Origin: Synechococcales cyanobacterium PMM_0073
GTDB lineage: Bacteria > Cyanobacteriota > Cyanobacteriia > Elainellales > Elainellaceae
Direction of reading: 5' to 3'
Assembly: GCA_949127695.1 (NCBI GenBank)
Contig: CASBQH010000138.1
Coordinates: 1 to 5,437, forward strand
Length of the DNA: 5,437 nucleotides
Under the pieces are notes generated by a model. The model saw only the letters and a program-made list of their open reading frames with translations, searched no databases and had not been told where the DNA came from. The position numbers and the translations under genes are program-made. Shown piece by piece: positions 1 through 5,437 of the stretch (the stretch's first letter is position 1; each line of letters begins with the position of its first letter).

Positions 1-396
1 GAGGTGATGATTCTGCGCGGCGACTCTGAAACCAGCCCGCGTGGCGATGGCGTGACGCTGGGAGCGGGGCTGGGGTTTGTCTCTGGAATTTTGATTGATC
101 AGCATTTTGCCCAGCGTGGGCGATTGGGACGACTGCTGACGGCGCTGTTGCTCAAGCCCGCGACAATTGGCGTGGGCGTGGATGAAAACACGGCGCTAAT
201 TGTGCAGGGCAATGAGTTTGAGGTGCTGGGCGAAGGCGCTGTGACGGTGGTGGACGAGTCGGGAAGCAGCCACAATAGTTTGGAATCGGCTTGGCGCAAC
301 GAGGCGATGTCGGTGTTTGGGGTGAAGCTGCATGTGCTCTCAGAAGGCTGTCGGTTTAATATCCAGACGCGCCAGCCTTTTCCGGCCAGCACTTAG
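1..396 (+). CDS. cphB: Cyanophycinase, C-terminal part (5' end outside window)
   Basis: Cyanophycinase is a serine peptidase of family S51. It cuts the reserve polymer cyanophycin (multi-L-arginyl-poly-aspartate) in the cytoplasm into beta-Asp-Arg dipeptides, releasing stored nitrogen and carbon. The frame is open from the first base of the window and ends at TAG 394-396, giving 131 visible residues. Counted from the window edge, the family block reads GLGFVSG then IDQHFAQRGRLGR (residues 32-44), with the putative catalytic His at 35 and the conserved Arg residues at 39, 41 and 44. GVGVDENTA follows, with the putative catalytic Glu at 62. The 27-residue His-to-Glu spacing equals that between His174 and Glu201 of Synechocystis CphB, as I recall it. 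The end (VKLHVLSEG then RFNIQTRQP) is the usual C-terminus. The nucleophilic Ser lies upstream of the window. The usual partner cphA (cyanophycin synthetase) does not follow. GTG 4 and ATG 7 are internal codons, not starts. Confidence 0.93.
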   Translation, partial: EVMILRGDSETSPRGDGVTLGAGLGFVSGILIDQHFAQRGRLGRLLTALLLKPATIGVGVDENTALIVQGNEFEVLGEGAVTVVDESGSSHNSLESAWRNEAMSVFGVKLHVLSEGCRFNIQTRQPFPAST

Positions 397-478
397 CGTA
401 AGCTGGAATTTGCCAGGATTGGCCAAGATGTGAATAGAGGGCTGTGAGGGCTGCGGCAAGATTTTGCAGCGAGATCAT

Positions 479-506
479 TTGACAATCGGGCTTGATCACA
501 TAAAAA
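479..506 (+). promoter_or_regulatory. Sigma70-type promoter for the SPOR-like gene
   Basis: A perfect consensus -35 box TTGACA lies at 479-484. After a 16-base spacer comes TAAAAA at 501-506 (4 of 6 matches to TATAAT); AAAAAT at 502-507, with a 17-base spacer, is equally good. Transcription would start near 513-515, leaving a leader of about 39 bases before the ATG at 553. It sits in the gap after cyanophycinase, so the downstream gene probably has its own promoter. No convincing terminator is visible after the cyanophycinase stop, so some read-through is possible. Confidence 0.5.
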
Positions 507-539
507 TCTGAGAGTAGGAAATGACTGCAAAGCAGTTTT

Positions 540-543
540 GAGG
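540..543 (+). promoter_or_regulatory. Ribosome binding site that decides the start at 553
   Basis: GAGG (within TTGAGG, 538-543) sits 9 bases before the ATG at 553, a normal Shine-Dalgarno distance. The alternative in-frame TTG at 538 would use the site itself as a start codon. Its own nearest purine-rich stretch (TAGGAA, 515-520) is about 17 bases away, which is too far. The ATG is therefore preferred. Confidence 0.55.
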
Positions 544-552
544 CTTGACGCT

Positions 553-1389
553 ATGCGAGGTTTTTGGCGCTCTAGAATTTGGGCTGGCGTTTGGGCTGGC
601 GCTTTGGTGGGCAGCGGACTGTCTGCTAGCGCCCTATTTAGCGCTCAAGCTAGCGCTCAAGTCAGCGCTCAAGCTAGCCCAGTTACACCCAGCCCTGCTC
701 CAGACTTGCCAGAATGCCAGCCCCCCCGTGCGGAGGAATATTTGCTGCTGGTGCCAAATCAACGAGCGGATACCCAAGCTCAGCTACAGCGGCTGCTGCC
801 TGAAAACGCCATCCTGACGTCCTGCAACTATCTCAATGCCAGCGTGGTGCGGGTCGAAGGCTTCGCGACGGCTGAGATTGCCTCGGCTTGGGCGCAGTAC
901 CTGGTCGATTCTGCTGGGCTACAAGCCTATGTCTCGCGTCCGGCTACCCCTAGCCCGGTTCCCAGCCCGTCTCCTGCGCCTGCGCCTGCGCCAACCCCTG
1001 CGCCAACCCCTGCGCCCACGCCATCGCCCACACCTGCGCCTACACCTGCGCCTGTCGTAACACCTGTGCCCACGCCCGCACCAGCCCCCGTGGCAACGGC
1101 TAGCCCTGTGCTGCCAGCCTACAATCCGCAGCCGCTGGGCGCTGGGTTTGCGGTCGTGGTCAAGTTCTTTAATCAGCCAGAGCTAGCCAGCCAGGTGCGG
1201 CAGGTGACGGCCAGAGATGTGGGGCTGGTTGTGTTCGAGCAGCAGCCCTATTTGCTAGCGGGCTACAGTACCGATGCCGTGGCGGCCTCTGCGCTGCTGC
1301 GAACCCTGAGCGAGCGAGGTTTATCTGCGGCAATTATTGACAGCCGCCGAGCGGTGCTGCTCACACCTGCCGTCAAGTTAGATCAATAA
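553..1389 (+). CDS. Exported protein with two SPOR-like modules and a Pro/Ala-rich linker
   Basis: No named family is recognised with certainty. From the ATG it has 278 residues; an in-frame TTG at 538 would add five. Residues 1-40 look like a Sec signal peptide: Arg residues near the start (RGFWRSR), a hydrophobic stretch (IWAGVWAGALVG), then several A-x-A sites in an SAQA-type repeat. There is no lipobox. Residues 62-129 form module 1 (EYLLLV, a helix, VVRVEGFATAEIASAWAQYL, LQAYVSR). Residues 130-184 are a Pro/Ala/Thr/Ser linker. Residues 199-271 form module 2 (FAVVVKFF, a helix, YLLAGYSTDAVAASALLRTL, LSAAIID). Each module follows the strand-helix-strand-helix-strand order of SPOR domains, and 'VRVEGFATAEIAxAxAxxL' resembles the typical SPOR line 'yRVxvGpFxsxxeAxxxxxxL'. 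SPOR domains bind denuded peptidoglycan glycan, so an envelope role is inferred. The only two Cys (55 and 91) are in module 1 and could form a disulfide. It is not obviously in an operon with either neighbour. Confidence 0.75.
   Translation: MRGFWRSRIWAGVWAGALVGSGLSASALFSAQASAQVSAQASPVTPSPAPDLPECQPPRAEEYLLLVPNQRADTQAQLQRLLPENAILTSCNYLNASVVRVEGFATAEIASAWAQYLVDSAGLQAYVSRPATPSPVPSPSPAPAPAPTPAPTPAPTPSPTPAPTPAPVVTPVPTPAPAPVATASPVLPAYNPQPLGAGFAVVVKFFNQPELASQVRQVTARDVGLVVFEQQPYLLAGYSTDAVAASALLRTLSERGLSAAIIDSRRAVLLTPAVKLDQ
640..675 (+). repeat. Three tandem 12-bp repeats in the signal-peptide region
   Basis: The unit AGCGCTCAAGCT occurs at 640-651 and 664-675, with a two-base variant (AGCGCTCAAGTC) at 652-663. 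The unit is in frame and encodes Ser-Ala-Gln-Ala/Val, giving repeated A-x-A signal peptidase sites at the end of the export signal of the SPOR-like protein. As a whole number of codons, it can gain or lose copies without a frameshift. Confidence 0.85.
940..1104 (+). repeat. Low-complexity Pro/Ala/Thr/Ser coding repeat
   Basis: About 55 codons encode almost only Pro alternating with Ala, Thr, Ser or Val, built from CCTGCG/CCAACC-type hexamers. An exact 12-bp tandem duplication, CCAACCCCTGCG, lies at 991-1002 and 1003-1014. It makes an extended, unstructured spacer between the two SPOR-like modules, of the kind found in proteins that cross the periplasm or peptidoglycan layer. Its length probably varies between strains. 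Confidence 0.9.
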
Positions 1390-1426
1390 CCGTAGATTAA
1401 TAAACCAGGTTCTGAGGACAAACCGG

Positions 1427-1501
1427 ATGGCGAATGAGCTGCCGCTGCGCTCGGTGCAGCCCGTCGCGAAAAACCCGCCGCCAGAAAATAGCGATAGGTA
1501 A
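1427..1501 (+). CDS. Possible 24-residue peptide ORF in the atpB leader region
   Basis: ATG 1427 to TAA 1499-1501 encodes MANELPLRSVQPVAKNPPPE followed by NSDR. GAGG at 1414-1417 lies 9 bases upstream of the ATG, a good Shine-Dalgarno match at a normal distance. The peptide is hydrophilic and Pro-rich with no membrane segment, and I recognise no family. It lies between the SPOR-like gene, which it could follow by read-through (37 bases after the stop), and the predicted atpB promoter. Against it: it is very short, and open frames of this size arise by chance. Conservation in related genomes would decide. Confidence 0.22.
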   Translation: MANELPLRSVQPVAKNPPPENSDR

Positions 1502-1549
1502 TAATTCTCAGCAAATTTGTTTCACATTTCTTTAAGAGTTCGCATTCGG

Positions 1550-1558
1550 TGATACTCT
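1550..1558 (+). promoter_or_regulatory. Candidate extended -10 promoter for atpB-atpC
   Basis: TGATACTCT gives a TG (1550-1551), one base, then TACTCT (1553-1558), matching the extended -10 form TGnTAnnnT. No good -35 box lies at 16-18 bases; TTTAAG at 1531-1536 is the best available. Transcription would begin near 1565, leaving a leader of roughly 64 bases before atpB. The stretch 1502-1560 is more AT-rich than its surroundings, as expected of a promoter. The rest of 1390-1628 shows only the possible peptide ORF and a small hairpin (1444-1460). Confidence 0.35.
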
Positions 1559-1601
1559 AAAAGGTGGCATTTCGGAATGTTGAAGCGTTCAAGTCGTTTA
1601 A

Positions 1602-3083
<1,482 letters not shown>

Positions 3084-3116
3084 CCGCAGCTGTAGAAGAG
3101 CGAGACGAAGCTGAAC

Positions 3117-3139
3117 GGGGAGAGCCGCAAACTCTCCCC
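3117..3139 (+). promoter_or_regulatory. GC-rich stem-loop between atpB and atpC
   Basis: GGGGAGAG (3117-3124) pairs perfectly with CTCTCCCC (3132-3139) around a 7-base loop CCGCAAA. A T run (3148-3152) follows, but about 8 bases after the stem, so this is not a classical terminator. The hairpin starts 33 bases after the atpB stop and ends 35 bases before the atpC start, in the only gap of the pair. It could act as a partial terminator, an RNase-processing site or an mRNA-stabilising end. The structure is directly visible; its role is inferred. Confidence 0.6.
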
Positions 3140-3174
3140 CCACCGTATTTTTGGCGCATTTTTGGAGAAAATCA

Positions 3175-3585
3175 ATGCCGTTAACCGTTCGCGTGGTGGC
3201 TCCAGACAAGACTGTTTGGGATGCGACCGCTGAAGAAGTTGTGTTGCCCAGCACTACCGGCCAGCTCGGAATTTTGACTGGCCATGCACCGCTGATGACT
3301 GCGCTGGATACAGGCGTGATGCGGGTGCGCGCCAACAAAGACTGGGTGGCAATTGCCCTAATGGGTGGGTTTGCCGAAGTGCAAAATGATGAAGTTACCG
3401 TGCTGGTGAATGGAGCTGAGCGCGGCGATACGATTGAGCTTGAAGCTGCTCGTACCAAATACAGCGAAGCGACTACCAAGCTGGAGCAGGTGCGAAACAG
3501 CGGTGACGACTCCGCTAAATCTCAGGCTGAACGCGCTGTGCGCCGTGCCAGAGCTAGACTTCAGGCCGCAGGCGGCAACGTTTAG
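3175..3585 (+). CDS. atpC: F1 ATP synthase subunit epsilon
   Basis: Epsilon is the central-stalk subunit that joins gamma to the c-ring and damps ATP hydrolysis through its C-terminal helices. In cyanobacterial and plastid naming this gene is often called atpE. The product has 136 residues, the normal length. Residues 1-84 are the beta-sandwich, with [16 protein letters not shown] (25-40), [11 protein letters not shown] (42-52) and [14 protein letters not shown] (64-77). Residues 87-133 are the two-helix hairpin, ending in an Arg/Ala-rich helix ([15 protein letters not shown]). The ATG at 3175 is chosen because GGAG (3164-3167) lies 7 bases before it and the family begins M-x-LTVRVxxPD. An in-frame TTG at 3151 would add eight unlikely residues. 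It follows atpB by 91 bases and is closed by a terminator. Confidence 0.96.
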   Translation: MPLTVRVVAPDKTVWDATAEEVVLPSTTGQLGILTGHAPLMTALDTGVMRVRANKDWVAIALMGGFAEVQNDEVTVLVNGAERGDTIELEAARTKYSEATTKLEQVRNSGDDSAKSQAERAVRRARARLQAAGGNV

Positions 3586-3608
3586 AACGCTATCAACGCT
3601 GTGACTTG

Positions 3609-3634
3609 AACCCGGCAGGCTTGTCGGGTTTTGT
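3609..3634 (+). terminator. Rho-independent terminator after atpC
   Basis: AACCCGGCA (3609-3617) pairs over nine positions (one G-U) with TGTCGGGTT (3622-3630) around the loop GGCT. The T run TTTT (3629-3632) overlaps the end of the stem and is followed by GTAT. It begins 24 bases after the atpC stop and so ends the atpB-atpC unit before the convergent Uma2 gene. Read on the other strand the hairpin also forms, but no T run follows, so it is at best a weak stop for the Uma2 transcript. Confidence 0.8.
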
Positions 3635-3662
3635 ATCGCGGCTAGAGCGATTTCTGAATCTT

Positions 3663-4307
3663 CTACTGTCCGGCGGCAAAGATCTGCTCAGCCGTTAGCG
3701 TCAGCTCCGGGAAAGCAGGAGAGATAATTCGGTCGCTGCTTTGGAATAGCCGCCGTTCGTATTCGCTGTCCATCAGGCTATATAGGCTAACGGTCGGCTG
3801 CTTGGGGTTGCCAATGTCGCGTCGCGCCCCTAGCGCCGCATAGTCAATGATCCAGTATTCAGGAATGCCCAAAATTTCGTAGGCTGATAGCTTCGTGGCG
3901 TAGTCGGTTCGCCAGTTGGTGCTGACGACCTCAACAATCAGCTTAATCGACTTGCCCAGCGTCAGAATTGAGCCACTTTCCCAACGTGGCTCGTCAATTA
4001 GAGCAGGCTCATCTAGGACAATCACATCGGGTTCGTAGCCAGATTCTTGGCCAGATTCACTGTCAAGGAAGCGGACAATGCATTCTCTGGGGATGAAGTA
4101 GGGAAGTTGCTGCCGTCGAATTTCTAAAAAGAGTTCCCCGTTAGTAAACCCTGCCACTTTAGAATGCTGTCCTCTCGGTTTTGGCACTGTAACAATTTTA
4201 CCCTGATGGAGTTCGTAGCGGTTTTCAGAGGACTCTGGCAGTCCTTCAATAAATTCATCGAAGCGAGTAGGCGCTGCTAAAAACTCTTCAGCTTGCTGTG
4301 CGGTCAT
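3663..4307 (-). CDS. Uma2 family (DUF820) PD-(D/E)XK nuclease-like protein
   Basis: This is a member of the Uma2/DUF820 family, which has a restriction-endonuclease-like fold and is found in many copies in cyanobacterial genomes. The cellular role is not established; a nuclease activity is a prediction. The product has 214 residues, slightly longer than the typical 180-200. Visible motifs are RYELHQGKIV at 30-39 (Glu32), YEPDVIVLDEP at 91-101 (Asp94), LIVEVVST at 123-130 (Glu126), and YATKLSAYEILGIPEYWIID at 136-155 with Lys139. Asp94, Glu126 and Lys139 are the likely metal-site residues, with the Lys moved onto the helix as is usual in this family. All are intact, so the protein appears active. 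A good site, AAGGTGA (minus strand, 4312-4318), lies just upstream of the ATG. It is convergent with atpC and divergent from the sensor gene; no clear promoter or partner toxin/antitoxin gene is seen. Confidence 0.92.
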   Translation of the reverse strand: MTAQQAEEFLAAPTRFDEFIEGLPESSENRYELHQGKIVTVPKPRGQHSKVAGFTNGELFLEIRRQQLPYFIPRECIVRFLDSESGQESGYEPDVIVLDEPALIDEPRWESGSILTLGKSIKLIVEVVSTNWRTDYATKLSAYEILGIPEYWIIDYAALGARRDIGNPKQPTVSLYSLMDSEYERRLFQSSDRIISPAFPELTLTAEQIFAAGQ

Positions 4308-4398
4308 GGCTTCACCTTTTGCATCTGCTCACTACTTATCTTGACTTAATCTTACTGCCCCGCCTCCGCAGCGCTCTGCATGTTAAATTGACGGATAA

Positions 4399-4404
4399 TA
4401 TAAT
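4399..4404 (+). promoter_or_regulatory. Candidate -10 box for the REC-PAS gene
   Basis: A perfect TATAAT lies in the 130-base divergent gap between the Uma2 gene and the REC-PAS gene. It would place the transcription start near 4411 and leave a leader of about 27 bases. No -35 box is found at 16-18 bases. A TTGACG lies only 5 bases upstream (4388-4393), too close to serve. An imperfect dyad, GCAG-CGCT-CTGC (4368-4379), lies near the usual -35 position and could be an activator site, though this is weak. No GTA-N8-TAC NtcA site was seen. Confidence 0.4.
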
Positions 4405-4437
4405 CTAATTGCGCTCTCATGCTGCTCTCACGCTCAA

Positions 4438-5437
4438 ATGCCAGAACTTCAGTTTCTCCTGCTCGAAGCCAATCTGCCTGACGTAGAGCTGTTGCAGGCA
4501 ACGCTGACCGCAGGCGGGTTAGACTATCAGCTGTTGCAGGCTGTTGACCAGACTGAGTTTATCCATGCGCTGACAGACTATAGGTTTGACTTGATTTTGG
4601 CAGACTATCTTCTGCCCGATTTTGGCGGCATGGCTGCGCTAGAGATGGCTCAAGCGCTCTGCCCTGAGACGCCCCTGATTTTTGTCTCTCAGAGCGTGGG
4701 GGAAGAGCTAGCGGTCGAAGCGTTGGAAAAAGGCGCGACCGGCTATGTGTTTAAGCAGCGGCTAGCGCGATTGGTGCCTGCTGTGCAGCGAGCGCTCCAG
4801 AGATCTGAGGTCTGTGATCAGATCCGCGAGCAGGGGCGGCGGGCATTACAAGTCTCAGAAGCCAAATACCGCAAGCTGTTTGAGTCCATTGACGAAGGTT
4901 TTTGCATTTGCGAAATGCTGTTTGATGCCGCAGGCAAGCCGCAAGACTACCGCTTTCTGGAAGTCAATTCGGTTCTTAGCGAACTGACGGGATTAGAACA
5001 GCCATTAGGCAAGACAATGCGAGAGCTGATTCCGGAGCTAGAAGACTCTTGGTTTGAGATTTATGGAGACGTAGTCAGAACTGGCCAGCCTGTGCGGTTT
5101 GAGCAGCAGTCAGCTGCGATGAACCGCTGGTTTAACGTCAGCGCCTTTTGCATGGGTGAACCGCAGCGGAACCAGTTCGGCGTTTTGTTTACAAATATCA
5201 CGGCGCAGAAGCAGACTGAGCAGGAACGCGAACGGTTCTGGGCTGTGGGTTCAGACTTGGAGGTGATCAACGGCAGCGATGGATATTTTCAGTGGGTTAG
5301 CTCATCCTTTGAACAGACGCTGGGCTGGACGCCAGCTGAGATGATTGCCCGCCCTTGGGCAGAGTTTGTCCATCCTGACGACATCAGTGCCTCCAGCTCC
5401 GAAACAGACAGTTTGTTCTTAGGTCGCCAAACTCTGA
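4438..5437 (+). CDS. REC-PAS-PAS signalling protein, probably a sensor kinase (3' end outside window)
   Basis: The frame is open from ATG 4438 to the window edge, giving 333 residues. No in-frame start lies just upstream and no clear Shine-Dalgarno is seen. Residues 1-125 are a receiver domain: phospho-acceptor Asp56 in DLILADYLLPDF, Ser84 in IFVSQS and Lys106 in YVFKQRL. The acidic pair is E10-A11, so one metal-binding acid is missing. Residues 125-145 form a charged helical linker. Residues 145-258 are a PAS domain (LFESIDEGFCICE, YRFLEVNSVLSELTG, NRWFNVSAF, VLFTNITAQKQTEQE). Residues 268-333 begin a second PAS (DGYFQWVSSSFEQTLGWTPAEM, FVHPDD). In cyanobacteria such proteins usually continue into more PAS/GAF domains and a histidine kinase, or less often GGDEF; the output domain is not visible here. 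It is probably cytoplasmic, as no membrane segment is seen. It is divergent from the Uma2 gene. Confidence 0.9.
   Translation, partial: MPELQFLLLEANLPDVELLQATLTAGGLDYQLLQAVDQTEFIHALTDYRFDLILADYLLPDFGGMAALEMAQALCPETPLIFVSQSVGEELAVEALEKGATGYVFKQRLARLVPAVQRALQRSEVCDQIREQGRRALQVSEAKYRKLFESIDEGFCICEMLFDAAGKPQDYRFLEVNSVLSELTGLEQPLGKTMRELIPELEDSWFEIYGDVVRTGQPVRFEQQSAAMNRWFNVSAFCMGEPQRNQFGVLFTNITAQKQTEQERERFWAVGSDLEVINGSDGYFQWVSSSFEQTLGWTPAEMIARPWAEFVHPDDISASSSETDSLFLGRQTL

Noticed and set aside
99..392. Minus-strand ORF opposite cyanophycinase
   Set aside because: It is fully inside a clear family match on the other strand and has Ser/Pro-rich shadow composition.
450..470. Hairpin GCTGC...GCAGC as a cyanophycinase terminator
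   Set aside because: The stem has only 5 pairs with an 11-base loop and no T run after it.
836..1060. Plus-strand Arg/Leu/Pro-rich ORF in another frame of the SPOR-like gene
   Set aside because: Its composition is the frame-shifted reading of the Pro/Ala repeat.
940..1104. CRISPR-like short repeats
   Set aside because: The repeats are in-frame Pro/Ala codons of hexamer type without spacers.
1444..1460. Hairpin GCTGCGC-TCG-GTGCAGC as a terminator of the SPOR-like gene
   Set aside because: The loop is three bases, one pair is G-U and no T run follows; it also lies within the possible peptide ORF.
4388..4404. TTGACG followed by TATAAT as a full promoter
   Set aside because: The two boxes are only 5 bases apart instead of 16-18; only the -10 box can be kept.
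5061..5270. Minus-strand ORF opposite the PAS domains
   Set aside because: It is antisense to a continuous REC-PAS-PAS reading frame and has no recognisable motif.

Overview
The window comes from a cyanobacterium. It carries an atpB–atpC pair (F1 beta and epsilon) with no other F1Fo gene around it, which is the cyanobacterial and plastid arrangement. It also has the end of a cyanophycinase gene, a Uma2-family gene (a family greatly expanded in cyanobacteria), a REC-PAS-PAS protein of cyanobacterial type, and one HIP1 octamer (GCGATCGC). By eye the DNA is moderately GC-rich. A filamentous, Leptolyngbya-like lineage would fit, but the genus cannot be fixed from this sequence.

Layout: (1) 1-396 +, C-terminal part of cyanophycinase, cut by the window edge. 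(2) 553-1389 +, an exported protein with two SPOR-like modules joined by a long Pro/Ala/Thr linker, preceded by a promoter with a perfect TTGACA -35 box. (3) 1390-1628, a leader region with a possible 24-residue peptide ORF and an extended -10 promoter in front of atpB. (4) 1629-3083 + atpB and 3175-3585 + atpC, separated by a strong GC-rich stem-loop and closed by a rho-independent terminator at 3609-3634. (5) 3663-4307 -, a Uma2/DUF820 PD-(D/E)XK protein, convergent with atpC. (6) 4438-5437 +, a REC-PAS-PAS signalling protein, divergent from the Uma2 gene and still open at the window end.

atpB and atpC form one transcription unit and make the beta and epsilon subunits of the photosynthetic/respiratory ATP synthase. 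The other genes look like independent neighbours: nitrogen/carbon reserve breakdown (cyanophycinase), an envelope protein, an orphan Uma2 protein and a sensor/regulator. I see no CRISPR array, tRNA, rRNA, insertion sequence or phage gene.

Nothing here amounts to a clear new multi-gene system. The points most worth checking are the hairpin between atpB and atpC, the receiver domain lacking one acidic-pocket residue, the duplicated SPOR-like architecture, and the two possible tiny ORFs.
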